NCBI GenBank assembly: GCA_008360955.1
Contig: LUCM01004858.1
Coordinates: forward strand, 62,001-126,000
Direction: 5' to 3'
DNA length: 64,000 bases
Source: Fasciolopsis buskii
Lineage: Eukaryota > Platyhelminthes > Trematoda > Plagiorchiida > Fasciolidae
Shown: positions 38,511-51,434 of the stretch, piece after piece
How positions within the stretch are numbered: position 1 is the stretch's first letter
Layout of the letters: each line of letters begins with the position of its first letter
Program-made: the position numbers and the translations under genes
Notes under the pieces: generated by a model
What the model was told of the DNA's origin: nothing
Seen by the model: only the letters and a program-made list of their open reading frames with translations
Database searches by the model: none

Positions 38511-38758
38511 GCTTGCTTGGGTTGTTAAGACAGCGTCACATCTTTTCCTAATCACTTCTATTCATTGTGGTACAAGATTGACAAATGAGGCGTTAGCTGA
38601 AACTGTGGGGCAGTTTCTGCCCCCTTCACCTTTGTTAGTTCGTTATATTTCCAGACATTGCCTCTCGTCTGTTTTGGCATCGTGCACTGTGCACTGTGCT
38701 GAGGTTCATCGAAAACTTCCCGCCGCATATGTCTTGCGATGTTGCGCAGCTGGATTTT
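38511..38758 (+). CDS. Possible exon, unknown protein
   Basis: A textbook acceptor (long pyrimidine tract ending TTCCCTACAG at 38501-38510) is followed by about 80 open codons: LAWVVKTASHLFL, then TNEALAETVGQFLPPSP and CAEVHRKLPAAYVLRCCAAG. No clear donor follows; a GAG/GTTCAT at about 38704 is possible. The strand is pyrimidine-rich, which lowers the stop-codon rate, so the open frame alone is weak evidence. Confidence 0.25.
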
Positions 38759-39419
38759 TTTCTTTTCAGAGTTATCACTACACAGATATAGTTTCAATCT
38801 AGAAGCAAGTATGCATACTAAATCCTTTTGATACTAACTCGACCTCATAGCATAATTTAGTGATGCCGATATGGTGGAAGTTCGTGGTTTGGTAATGACC
38901 GGTAATTCTAAGGAACTCTTAACTGCCAAGCCGTTTTATGTCATTCAAATTACTCATTTATTCGTCCCAAAAATTACTGAAACAATATGAAAATCCCTAG
39001 AATCTCTATGGAATGTCTTAGTCGTTTGTCTGTCTAATTTTCTCACCGTATCTACCCCGACTAGTTTGCACTTCCATAGTCCAGACATAAAATGAACTTC
39101 TAGTATTGCACTCTGAAAACTTGTGCCACTCGCACAGAAAGACACTTTTGGACAATATTCAACTTATCAGAATATAGAAAATAAATTAATTTTCAAGGAC
39201 ACCTTTCGTCTAGTTCCCCTGAGATCTCATTCTTTCTCTTTTCGGCGAACTTGGATAAACTTGTTTTATCCACCCTTGTGTTTCCATTTCTTTGTTTTTA
39301 ATCCGTATCCGAGATCGTATATTATCCTATTCATCAACTTAATTATTACGCGTATGCACCAACGCAGCGGAAAATTTTATGAAACACCAACAACAGTACC
39401 ATTTTCAGTCAGTTAATTT

Positions 39420-41210
39420 GGTTGATTTGGAGCATGCGTGTTCGTCTGCTTCTTCGCCTATTCTATATTCGTTAATTTCTTGTCTGAATAATGGGCTCAG
39501 CAACATCTAATGCGCACCCTCGTCCAATAAGCTATTTGTGTGCATTCGAAAATGACAATGATGTGAAACGTAGTTTGCATGGTTTCTTTCTGCTACATCA
39601 AAATCGACATACCTCGTATTTTATTATGCTATAATAAGCACACTAAGTTTACTGAAACACGAACTTCGGATTTTGTTCGCGTGCTTCAGGCAAGGTCATA
39701 TGACCCCAACCACACACATGTAAAACGAAATTGTTTGAAGCTGTTTTTTGGCATTTTAGACTTCATACACAGTTTAAAAAGGTATAATTCTTCCGCTATT
39801 CTGCGTTCGAAATGAGCAAAAAATGACGTTCCTCTCTGTGTGGATTCTGGAGCCTGGCGACAGAGGGCGAAATTTAGAACGCTTCAATGGCGTATGTGTG
39901 ATTTGGTTAGGTTTCCCTATGGTGGACTCCGGTAAGAGGGTTCACAACCGCAAGATTCTGGTGAACAAGTTCAGAGGTGTTCCGAAACAAAAGCGGTCTT
40001 TTCACGTGGTTCGCAAATTAGCCACTAATCTTTTGAAGATGAGTTAATGAATCTCATGAAGAATAACATCAGTCTTCTGACACGTAACATTCATGACAAA
40101 GTATGACATTCATTGCAATATTTCACGTAATGGATAGGTACAAAATTTTCATAACTAGTAGTTGGTAGATTGATTGCTTGTTGGTTTAAGCTGGAGCACA
40201 TCTCTGTTCACAGGCGCCATTGTTTCCGTCTTCTTGCGAATAGTCGGGCTAAAATAGATCCTTTTGTCGATCAAAAGCTAATGTCACTTATATAATCGGT
40301 TATTTTGGACCTACGAATTTTTACCTTAGTTTCACGGGCAGTCAGCCCGTAAACGATATTTGTTAGGCATGCCAACCTCGAAAATTTTAAGCTTTGTACT
40401 GCCAAATAAATTGTTACTTTCCCATCGAATGATACCATGCACTAATTAAGTCATTAGGTGATTGCCTTCAGGTGAGTTGGATAAAAAATATCGAACCCAG
40501 AAATTCATTCTAATATTATCGAGCAATCAAATTGCCATTGTGTGCATTGTTGATTCATGGTTAATCATCTCGTAAGCAAAAGATTCAGTGCAGCGATTAG
40601 AGTACTCAGTATTCTTTGTTTGGTATTCAAGGTTACTGACTAGCAATCGTCTTCAGCGAGCTATGATCATGGAATAAATGTAAGATGAAAACAACCAACG
40701 GATTACTCCTCATGTGACTTCAATTTAATCGCAAACTGCATCATTCTAGTTCAGTTTTGCATGACAAATGGCTTGCCTCATGACCACAAAGAAGACTGGT
40801 GCTTTGTCATTCGTACTCGTATGGAATTCAGATCTGAGTGGGTGCTCAGTCAAAAGAAAAGCCCCTTCTGAGGAGGTAGCAGGTAATCATGCCATCTTCG
40901 ATCAGCAAGTAGTCAAGTAGGTCATTTAATAATTATCAGTCGGCATTGTTTAACAGCCTACAAAGAAAATCCTCTGATTGTGGATTTGAAAGAATGTCTA
41001 AGGAAGATTATATTTCAGCCCATTTTGATAGTACTTCACTTATCATTCCTGGCGCGCGTGGAAAGATTTCAACAGTTCAGTTTGCGCAACGCTGCATCGT
41101 GTAAAAAATGTTCCGGTTTTGGTTACCACCTCACACCAGTATCTACTAAAACAGAAAAAAGAACAAGGAATATTGAAAAATTGACTGGAAAATGTCAAGT
41201 TGAACTACCA
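39420..41210. other. No recognisable gene
   Basis: Nothing identified. The + frame at 40980-41393 is partly antisense to the RTE remnant. Confidence 0.55.
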
Positions 41211-41214
41211 TCCA

Positions 41215-42440
41215 GAAGTGAAGACAGATTTAGCGTGCAAGAACACCACGGACTGCTGCACAGAGCCATATCACCTATTGTCTCCAACCATGGCTTTTGG
41301 GTATCTCGTGCACCTCAAGCCGGTATTCTAATTGTACCCACACAAATCAGTCCACTGGTTAAAGTTTTCACGGTTTTTTACCCATGTCACTGACTAGCCA
41401 CCCCGATCCATTCTCCAACTATTACCTACCGCGAAAAACAGCGTGCAAAGAAGAAGTCGTTGTGTGGGCATATACAAAACATGCCTCAGTCACGTTGACC
41501 TATTCCGATTCAATGCCTGATCTAAAGACTGAACCCAAGGATCCATTATTTTAACCCTAACCTGCAAATTACTTACAAAATTCTTCCAGTACTTTCCAAC
41601 AGTGATACATAGATAATGGTTTTCATACGCCAAAATTCTTCATAGATCATCTGCTTCCAATGCCCACGTTTCGGAACCGTATAGCAATACCGACCTCACG
41701 GCTGCAGCGTATTTGTGACTTCTGATCTATAGTTGCATGTCATGCAGATGCCACAGATACCTCATATTACTGAATGCCAGTCGAGCCTTCCGTACGCGTG
41801 AAGACATTTTATCCGACAGACAACCATCAAATGAGATAATGTAACTCAGGTGACCAAATTTTTCTACCTCATCCATTTGCTTCCCTGCAAGAACAAGGTT
41901 CGGTTTCGAGCCAATCTAGTCCTGTATCACATATTACATTTTGAAGGAGCAAAACTCATTTCAAACATACCTACACTAAAGTTCAGATCAACGAAAGAAA
42001 CTTGCAGCTTACTTGAATCTTCACTCAATGGCACAACATCTTCCGCATATTCAAAGTCAAACAGATTCCTGTCACTATACTTACACGTGGATAGGGTTAT
42101 CTCCAGAGCAATCTCAGTTAAAAACATAAGATGAAAGGGGGCAACCTTGACGAACGCCGGATGCATGCCCTTTATAGGCGCAAAAGTGGTTTCGGCTGTT
42201 CGCATACAGAAACTGCATAAGTGGAATAATTTACTCCTGCACATCCTTCACTGAGAGGCAGAGCCACAGATTTTCACAGTTGAGTGAGTCGAACTCCGCT
42301 TTCGAATCAAGAAAGACAGAAATAGTTGGCCATGTGCTCATGTCCTAAGATCTATCACGAAATGAAAGTTCGTTAATGCTATCCCAACGGGGTAGAACCC
42401 TTCTGGATTCTCACGCACATATCTTTCGCGAGACGCTATA
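41215..42440 (-). mobile_element. RTE-like retrotransposon remnant 2 (RT plus C-terminal domain)
   Basis: This is the best preserved of the three copies and is read on the - strand. In order it shows TISVFLDSKAEFDS (RT palm, first Asp), ASGVRQGCPLSSYVFN near 42150, FDFEYAEDVVPLSED at about 42030 (YADD box, here YAED), and SVGMFEMSFAPSKCNM. It continues with SSRVRKARLAFSNMR, AAAVRSVLLYGSETWAL, HVLYMPTQR, and finally VKTLTSGLICVGTIRIP and TQKPWLETIGDMAL near 41240. Several frameshifts and stops interrupt it, and the second catalytic Asp position reads Glu, so it cannot encode an active enzyme. The N-terminal apurinic-type endonuclease is absent, so the copy is 5'-truncated near 42440. RTE is assigned from the shape of these motifs. 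Confidence 0.87.
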
Positions 42441-44330
42441 CACTAGCCGCAAACTGATGTACTATTCAAAGTATCATCACTGAACTTAGCTTTGAGAACA
42501 TTAGGTTTTCTAGTCTTTCTTATGATCATCAGGGATACAAATTCACCAAACTGTAACAGGAAATTGTCCTCAGGTTGCCGAGTCGTTAGCGTAAACGTTA
42601 TGCAACGGGATATTCCAGCTATTAGCACCAGCCAATAAGATCCCCAATTTAGGTAGACAACATTGATTTCCAGCGTTTTAAAACTACGTAAAAACCAAAG
42701 ATTTAAAGAAGTTTTGCGTTGGATACAAGCCATGTGGCCGGCTGCGTTGGCCGCAAAGATAACCGATTAGTTGAGTCTTGTACTCCATATATTATTCGGA
42801 TTCATGCCCTCTCCCAGTAGAACGCGTTGCTTCGATTTTCTTTAATTCAGTATGAACGTGTCCCGTTAGTGATTCTACTTCCCCATGACATCTAATTATT
42901 TTGGTGAAGTTATGATATTTTGAGATTCAAACACGAAGCTTTTCGTATCGGGGCTAGAGTTGTTCAGATCACAGCCACCTGGTACCATCATTGTGTGAAG
43001 AACCAAATGTAACAGTATGGGACGATTAAGGTTTGCATCCATTCCCACTGCTGGATTTAGCAGCGATGTACGTTTAAACCATGAAAAATTTATTTCGAAA
43101 ATATTCCGAAGAATCACAACACTATGGTAACCATAAATTGCTTAATTTTTGCTTTATCACAGATGCCAAATATCTATGGAAAGGGGTCATGGCCGTTAAA
43201 AGATTTTCAAGTGTAAAGTTTCCCGACGGCAGCAGGAGTGGATTTCAGATTCACCACTTAAGAAAGTCATGATGTTAACCAAGTGACCACTATCAAGCTG
43301 GAACAAAAGACACGATGTGACAAACAGGATAATGAACTTTCGTTTGAATAAACAGCGATGAATAATCCATTTGCATTAATCATCATATAACAGAATACCC
43401 TATAAAGTTTGCTTATCTAAACCGTCCACTCCGACGGAAAATGGCACGTTAGATCAGGTCGATGAAGAGAATTTGTAACGTCTGTTTAAAACAAGGACTG
43501 TACAACACAGGACACTCACTTTCGAATATCAGTCTAGAGGACCGTGGCCCAGGCAGCTGGATGAAAAGGGGATTTGTCTGGTTTGTGACAGGTCGCAGAT
43601 TTGTCCATACCTATGGCTAAGCAAATCCCAAATCAGATGCCATGGTCATTCTTAATTCTCCATGATCTGTGAGTTTGCTTCCTTGTAAATTTTTCTTATT
43701 CCACGGGTCACACAAGGGCCCGGAACCATTGATATCTGACGATAATCAATGTTATAACATTTTATTTTTGTAACCCAGTTATCTACCGCAGGTGTATTGC
43801 TAAACCGTTTATCAGTGTAGTGTCTTTCTAGTGGTTCCGTGTTGGCGTCACTTATTTCTGTGAGACAAGGGAAAAGTTGCATCTAGCTGTTTAAGCAGTT
43901 GAACAGAAGTGAGTCCAACTGTCAATGGCAGGATTCAACATGATTTTCTTGCCCAAAAGCTTGAGACAATTTACTATTTCTAGGACTTTGTATTTCGAGC
44001 ACAGTTTCTACTTTTTACGAATCAGTATAAATAAATAAATGTTGTCTTAACAATTCACCCGATTAGGTGTGACGATAGCTAAACGTGACTATGTAAGCTG
44101 CATTTGTGCTTCAAAGCCACCTGACTAAATGCTTCAGTTAAGGGGTTGTGTAATGCCTCACCCATTATGTTCTCCTATGTGACGTTGTTACTGTAGTAAC
44201 ATGTGAGTGCGAAATATTTTCATACTTGGAAGTTTTCCCGGCACATGGGAACATCTTTAACTGCAGCAAAAACGACCTCAGCAACTAGAAATCACGTTTG
44301 GTTTTAGCTTTATCTTACTCATATCCATCT
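42441..44330. other. No recognisable gene
   Basis: Open frames at 42443-42733 and 42896-43117 (-) have no support. The RTE endonuclease domain was looked for here and not seen. Confidence 0.55.
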
Positions 44331-44378
44331 ACCTATATGTATCTGCATATCTTTCGATCAGTACATATATATGTATGC

Positions 44379-44380
<2 letters not shown>

Positions 44381-44441
<61 letters not shown>
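44381..44441. repeat. (AT)n microsatellite, about 61 bp
   Basis: Uninterrupted AT dinucleotides, about 30 units, preceded by degenerate ATAT blocks from 44335. On the - strand it directly follows CAGTGCACAATTTCTAACCT, so it may be the tail of a retroelement. Confidence 0.97.
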
Positions 44442-44444
<3 letters not shown>

Positions 44445-44520
44445 GGTTAGAAATTGTGCACTGAGTAACAACGTTTATTTTGACGTTTCCATCAAAGTTG
44501 CATATATTTATAAAAGAAAA
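44442..44520 (-). mobile_element. Possible 3' end of a retroelement abutting (AT)n
   Basis: Read on the - strand, GATGGAAACGTCAAAATAAA followed by CGTTGTTACTCAGTGCACAA runs straight into the (AT)n tract. This resembles 3' ends of fluke retroelements, which often finish in a simple repeat. No protein-coding remnant was confirmed upstream. Confidence 0.35.
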
Positions 44521-46263
44521 CTATTGGACTATTGCTGAATTTCAGCCTCTTTATTCATGAGTCGCCAAGACTTTTATTGGTTATGTGGTGCCTGCGTCCG
44601 GCTGAGAACCTACTACGTACATTGTTACATGATTTGCACGTAAAGCCAACAAACTATTGACCTGCATTTTGGCATTGGACGTGGTCCTGAAACGGAGCGA
44701 AGAATAAAGCTGAATTTTTTTCTGAGGCTTAGGCTCCTGCCGTCTGAATATCACACAGTTCTTCAAGAAGCCGATGGAAAATACGAGATGTGGAGGCTCA
44801 TTTAGCTGTTCAAACACTTAACTTGCATTCCCTTTCATAGGCAATCGAAAGCTTGGTCGCAGTCTTCGAGTACACATCCGCGCGACCAGTTTTTTCATCA
44901 AAACATCCCCAGCGGATTCCTTGTTCAAATTGAGTTTTTGTGCTTTCATCTATACCCTCGACCTGTTAGCATTTTACATTAACTGTTTCACTGCTCTTGT
45001 GATTAACCAACTGGCTTTATGCGCGATTGGCGATTTCTAGAGCCATGTTTGATCGTTTTCACACACACACCTCACCTGCAATCATCAGTCGTTTGTAGTG
45101 ATATATTACGAAGTTGTAGAACAACTTATTTCACCAAATTCCATGGGGATCGAAATACCACAATTTCGCATCAACAAGTCGGCCAACTGAATATTGAAAA
45201 AAACATCTCAGCAGACTGTCGATGTGATAGAGGTTTATACTAACCCACATTCTGAAAAGGTACAAGTAAATTGGATCGAGAACAGGCAGACGTTAGATAT
45301 TTTCTAAAATGTTGCAATGCACATTCTCAACTGTGCTTCAAACCTGTCTCGTCATTCCCTACGCAGATATGGCAGTATGCTAACACACAGTTCAGCAGGC
45401 CTGGGAACAAAAACAAAATACTAACCGATTTTACGCCCAAATTTTCGTTTCTATTCATGAAACGTTCAAAAAGGAGCTAATCTGAAATTATTCTCTTTGC
45501 ATCTTCCATTTTTCTCATCCACCGTTCCCCACGAATCTACCACAGTTATATAAAGATCGGCTAACTGATTTGTGTCGATTGCAACTCTATCTGACTGACA
45601 CGAAAAGCGCCAACATGAACTCGTTTCGACGATATCATGTGATGGTCGTTTTCAAATAAGATTATTTATTAAGTTTAACTCCAATTATTTTTCACGGGTG
45701 TGCATGGAATCGATCTTTTTCACTTAGATCTAATCCTGGTAGAATTTCCTTTTTATTGTTAAGTACCTGAACAGATGGTCTTCAAATCAAACTTTGATGG
45801 GCTGAATGAATTATTACGATGTGTGGAAGAAACCCCAAAAGCGGGTTTCTCATTTTTTCGCAAATAGTATTGTCACAAAATTCGGTTGATATACTCAAAA
45901 CAAACAGGTCGCTGTTGTGAATTTCATTGTGCCACTTTGAATTAAAACCATTTCTAGTCGCAACTGGTTCGCTGGGGAAGCATGAGTAAAATTTGCATGA
46001 GCAGGACGATGGGTCATTTGTACGGACTCTCTCACCGATAGCCGAGGAAAGAAGCACCCCACAAAGCCTATTTTAATGTCGATCAGTAAAAGACTTCTTC
46101 AGTGATACGAAACACGTGCCTAGTACCAATGAATAGATAGAAAAACTGTCCGTTTCAGTCCCCGGTAAAATTGCTTAAAAACAAATATTTAGTACTTTTT
46201 CTCCCCAAAGACAATATGGCAAACAAGTAACAGAATGACATTTCCTCTCTTTTGTATTTTCAT

Positions 46264-46415
46264 CTTTGATATCCTTTACTAATGAAACAACAATTCACAT
46301 CAACTTTCAGGAAGGGAACCGCAGCCGGCAGAGGGCTGTCAGACGGGGAAGTTGACCGGCAGTGGGGGGATTCGAACCCGCGACCATTTACGTCCAGACG
46401 CCACGACCTTATCCT
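46264..46415 (-). repeat. SINE-like family A, copy 3, cut by the assembly gap
   Basis: Reverse-strand copy with the best preserved B box. Read on the - strand it contains GGTCGCGGGTTCGAATCCC, then CACTGCCGGTCAACTTCCCC, CTCTGCCGGCTGCGG and CCTTCCTGAAAGTTGATG. It ends in ATTAGTAAAGGATATC. The head runs into the N block at 46416, so the A-box side is missing. It should not be called a tRNA gene: it continues past the B box into the same body as copies 1 and 2 rather than closing an acceptor stem. Confidence 0.82.
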
Positions 46416-47091
46416 NNNNNNNNNNNNNNNNNNNNNNNNNNNNNNNNNNNNNNNNNNNNNNNNNNNNNNNNNNNNNNNNNNNNNNNNNNNNNNNNNNNNN
46501 NNNNNNNNNNNNNNNNNNNNNNNNNNNNNNNNNNNNNNNNNNNNNNNNNNNNNNNNNNNNNNNNNNNNNNNNNNNNNNNNNNNNNNNNNNNNNNNNNNNN
46601 NNNNNNNNNNNNNNNNNNNNNNNNNNNNNNNNNNNNNNNNNNNNNNNNNNNNNNNNNNNNNNNNNNNNNNNNNNNNNNNNNNNNNNNNNNNNNNNNNNNN
46701 NNNNNNNNNNNNNNNNNNNNNNNNNNNNNNNNNNNNNNNNNNNNNNNNNNNNNNNNNNNNNNNNNNNNNNNNNNNNNNNNNNNNNNNNNNNNNNNNNNNN
46801 NNNNNNNNNNNNNNNNNNNNNNNNNNNNNNNNNNNNNNNNNNNNNNNNNNNNNNNNNNNNNNNNNNNNNNNNNNNNNNNNNNNNNNNNNNNNNNNNNNNN
46901 NNNNNNNNNNNNNNNNNNNNNNNNNNNNNNNNNNNNNNNNNNNNNNNNNNNNNNNNNNNNNNNNNNNNNNNNNNNNNNNNNNNNNNNNNNNNNNNNNNNN
47001 NNNNNNNNNNNNNNNNNNNNNNNNNNNNNNNNNNNNNNNNNNNNNNNNNNNNNNNNNNNNNNNNNNNNNNNNNNNNNNNNNNNNNNNNNNN
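46416..47091. other. Assembly gap (676 N)
   Basis: Run of unknown bases. All long open frames that cross it are artefacts of translating N. Confidence 1.
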
Positions 47092-47143
47092 GTCGAAGAG
47101 TCCACAGAAGAATCACAACTGTGATTCGTTGATAATTCTTTGT

Positions 47144-47148
<5 letters not shown>

Positions 47149-47177
<29 letters not shown>
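47149..47177. repeat. (AT)n microsatellite, 29 bp
   Basis: Pure AT dinucleotides about 60 bases after the assembly gap. Confidence 0.95.
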
Positions 47178-47179
<2 letters not shown>

Positions 47180-47182
<3 letters not shown>

Positions 47183-50100
47183 ACTCAAAATGATGGACTA
47201 ACTGTATCAAGCTCAGAAAGCTGTTAAATTGCGTACATCACGTCTGCAATGAGGCCAGAAGGTTTACGATTAACCGAATCAGATTTTACCTTCTATTTGA
47301 CCAACTATTCTTAGCTTTTCAACTGATGTTCCCGAGTCAAAAACCGACACTGTTTTACCTAATTTTGCGAATCCCACCAGATGTGACTGCACAGGACCAA
47401 CATATTTTCTATTCATTTGGTTTCATCGGTATTTATGTGCTACCTCGACGACATTTTAACCCGCACTAGATGATTCCCAGTTTTCGGGAGAGTGATTTAG
47501 TTTAGACATTTCCCTGGAGTTCCCGGTAGAATCCCCAAACTCTTATTCCGCAATGGTCGCAACTAAGTGTTTCCCAACCGGGCATCAGCTCGTGCCTCCA
47601 TTGTTGATGCTAGTAAAATGGTCTCATTTTAAGCATCAGATTGGTAATAAAATACTTTCCGTAGAATAGTTCTTTCTTGGGTTACGATGTAAGGGCACCC
47701 ATGGAAAATTTATCATCGTTCTCTTGAAAAAGGTTTGTACATTTCTGGTGTTTGGACCAAGTGTCAGATTAGAACAAAATTTGAGAATAACCGGAAGAAC
47801 TTGTGGTCAGAATAATTAATGGAACTAGAGAAAGATGAAGCTGAGAAACAGAAGGGTTATCCAAATTCATCAAACTAAGTTTCCCATGGACACGGTCGTT
47901 GTCCTACAATGTCCCCATGGTTATTAATTCTTCACGCATAGTTTTTAAGCACAACTCATTTTTCTCTTTTCTTCGCTCTTTGTTTTAAGCTTCGTTGGCG
48001 GGGCGTTGACTAAGAAGCAAAACAAAACAAGGTTGTGAAGTGACAAAAGCTCTTCTGAAGATGTTACTTTGAAATCCACAACTCTAAGTTCACTTTTGTG
48101 GGAGGATTTTTCATGATCGTTGGAGACTGATGAACAAAAGAGGCACAGTCGAAGGAGCAGACGTTTTGGAATGCAGTATGCCAGGTAGCCTCAAGTAGTT
48201 AATATTGGTGCCGTTTAATTTTTTAAGATTTTTATTGAGTCACTGTTATATTCCGCTAGGCTGCTCTTCATTATGAAAGTGGGACTGCCAAATGCTTTTT
48301 CTATCGGACTAGCTGTCTATATGGTGGTGAACGCTGAGTGGGATGCCATAGCTTACGAAAAACAAATCAGTTCGTCTATGGACAGGGAAGTTTTGATATA
48401 GCAAAGACAACCCCAACACCTGGCTGATCTACCCAAGATTTGCTAGAATATCTTTCATTAAAACTGCTGAAATATGTCCAAGTCAACCGAGGATGATACT
48501 CATCGTACAAGGTTTCGGCTATCGATATACAAACCTTAGGATTGAGGTAATCTTCCGAGCGAGAACTGAGTAATCAAGTACTGAAAACCACCGCTTCCGA
48601 CCTTCTATATGAAAGTACGAATCAAACTGTGCCGTTCGTGTCAGCTATATTCAAAGAAAATTTTCCTGCACGGTCTGTGAACAGCTACCACATGAAACCA
48701 GGTTGTTTATTTTTCACATCCAATCAGTTACGTCCAACTGGTTTTATGGTCAATTTTCTTCTAGTGTTGGCATGTTCATCCACCAGGCCACTGAGCGGTG
48801 AATTACTAATTGTTGCACCTGCTGCGTTGATCTTTTTTTCGTTTGAACTAGGGACCACTCGAGAATGTCACCCTCGTAGTACGCAACTTTTTGACAAATT
48901 CAGAATCAAAATTTCTGCGAGTATTTTTGCTCTTCTGGATCTCTACACGGTTCGATTTTACAATATCTCGGCTTGTTCTGATGTTCACTCCTTGAGTTCT
49001 ATCAAGATACCTCAACTCGTCTCCCTGCCAACCACAGTAAATAATGCTTTTCCTGTCCTTGTTAGACGCTGAATCCCGGTTTTCTTGGCCTGTTTAAATC
49101 AACCACTTCAGTCGGGATTCCATTGTTTGTTAGGATTTCTATGATGCACCACTTTTCGGATGATAAACAACTCAGATTTCCCTTATTGAAAAACCATTCT
49201 AGGTTTGCAGGTGGCAATCGCCGTTGGGGATTCGCAACAAAACATTGGCCCATCCTTCACGCCGACCAAGCAATAAATCGAAAGTGAATTTCGCACTAGG
49301 TTCCCCTTATCGTCGACTTACGGGTTCTCGGCCGTGAAAGATAGGAAAGATGGAGTACTGCAACAGTGAAGTCTGCACCTCCTCTTTTGCAATATCAGCA
49401 TGTTATTCACAGACTAGACAGAAATGCAGGTCGGGCGCTGAGATGTTTTTCGTCATACTTGATAAACAATTAAATAAGAAGATTAAAGATCATGAGAAAA
49501 GTCTCAAACAAATATGGCTTAAAGCTAATAACTGCGAGTGAAGGCTAAATACTGACAGTAACACCATACGGTTAAACTGGCAGTTGCATAAATACACCGG
49601 ATATATGAGGGAGACAATAATTTCTTCACCATGGGGCTCTAATAGTGGAACTTGGCCCTTAGGTCACAAACTTCTAATCACCCGTCGAGATGATGTCGTC
49701 AGTGCAAGTGCCCGATTGTCGGAGTTCTCAAATCATCTGAGCCAGAAGCAACACAAATTTTCAAATCCACTCAGGCAATCATTTCTGCTGTCTGCTGACA
49801 ATTTTTTTCTATTGCGAGAATAGACTCACAGCTACGGATTTCTAGCCGACGAAAAGTCTGTCATACGAAATGATCACACCATTGTATATGAAAGAAATTC
49901 TCTTTTGAAAAAAATTCGTTTCTTTTTTATCAGGGATGGATTAATGTGACGTTTCACAAACGATCATTCGGAACTACATAGTTGTGATATGTTTAATTGA
50001 TAAAGTAACACTTGTGCTTTAAGGTCATCACGAAAGCGTTCTTTCATTTGATTACGGCCTGCAGACAGGCATTTTATCATCCTGAAAACCCGTTCTAGCA

Positions 50101-51350
50101 TTTGGGTTTAACAACGGCTGCAGACGTTACGCGGTGGAGACCGCAGCGAGGAAAATAGTGCCGTACGATGCTTCGGAATTCATACCAGTTAAAATCGGTT
50201 GTAACTACCAAGTGAGTGTTAGTCTTTTTTTACACTGAAGCCAAACAACGCAGATTGCATTACCAAAATAAAATGGTGCGTGAATTTACGATCGCTTGGT
50301 TTATTTCAACACTACCGAAATTAAAGCAATTGTTCCAATTTCTATGACCTCCTAACTCGAGTTTCCACCAACAGAAGAGTAAGGCAGTAAATTTACCTAG
50401 GAAATTGTTAAAAAGCCAAACCTTAGCTTACCAGTTAGAAATGTTTTCGGAGAAAGGCTATACTTTTCGTTTGTTTGAATTAGGTCACCGAACAATACAC
50501 TGAAATCCCATCAGCCGCGATACCGTTTGTGCCTACAAACCAATCATTACTTGACTAGGAATCATCAATATATACTACCTCTGACGACATGTGTGATTCT
50601 ACCGACCAACCTATGTAGTCACAGATGCCATAGGCTCGATTGAGTGCAAACTGGCATTTTGACACTTGCTGATATCACTATGCGAAGTCACATGAAGCAG
50701 TGCTTTCAAAGAGTCTCAGTTTCAATTTTAAGGCTTCCCCATTTCACTTTTCCCAGTAATTCTGTTCTTCCATATGAAACTCACTCGGGTCTCTTTAAAA
50801 CATTGGCCCAGAATGGCATCTACTTTCACTATGACGAACTAAATTAGAAAATAGAAGTTCAGAATCGTTAAAACTGTCCTCGCCACACACTTTACTATCA
50901 TACAATAAATACACTGCGTAAAAATATATTTGCTTACTGATGCCAGCAGGACAACATGAACGTCAACTTTTCTTTGGCAGTAGTCTATGAGTTGCTTTTA
51001 GAAAAGAAATCAAGGTTGACCAATCTAAGGGATGGAGTTTTAGTTGCTACCTACATCGTATTTTTCTGTACTGTTTGACAGGCGATAGGAGGGTTTGTCT
51101 ATTGGACCAACTGAAACTACTGCCACATCATGTGATCAATCGATGTAGACCACGCTTTTGGCACATAGCCACTTGCGACAGCACTTGTCGCTTTTAATCG
51201 CTGCTTTCGAAATCTCATGTCCGTCATAAATGATGTTGTGTACTCGTGCCTTCCTGTCAACGTATTTCCCTGCATGAAGACGCTGGCTTACACCATTTCG
51301 GATACCCTTTAGTGAGGCAGCTTTTGAGGCAAGGTTCATCTCTTTCATCG
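47180..51350. other. No recognisable gene
   Basis: Open frames at 48629-49072, 49584-49823 and 50644-50847 (+) lack splice or family support. Confidence 0.55.
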
Positions 51351-51362
51351 TTTTGTCATCAG

Positions 51363-51431
51363 AAGCACTTCAAAGAATGGAGTTCAGTGCCAACGCGAAT
51401 GGAGCGGCCGCGGTTCTTCATTCATTCAACG
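51363..51431 (+). CDS. Possible 69-nt internal exon
   Basis: A short segment between a good acceptor (TTTTGTCATCAG) and a GTAAGA donor. The open reading is ALQRMEFSANANGAAAVLHS, ending in phase 1. It is unusually GC-rich for the window (it contains CGAATGGAGCGGCCGCGG). Gene and partner exons were not identified. Confidence 0.28.
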
Positions 51432-51434
51432 GTA

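Noticed and set aside
40980..41393. 137-codon open frame on +
   Set aside because: Its 3' half is antisense to the C-terminal domain of the RTE remnant at 41215-42440.
46350..46415. tRNA gene suggested by GGTTCGAATCC on the - strand
   Set aside because: The sequence continues into the body shared with the repeats at 31.2 and 35.7 kb and forms no acceptor stem, so it is a SINE-like copy.
46260..47227. Five open frames of 256-296 codons on both strands
   Set aside because: They are made of translated N in the assembly gap plus flanking repeat sequence.
48629..49072. 147-codon open frame on +
   Set aside because: T-rich strand, no recognisable motif, and the opposite strand gives no retroelement motif either.
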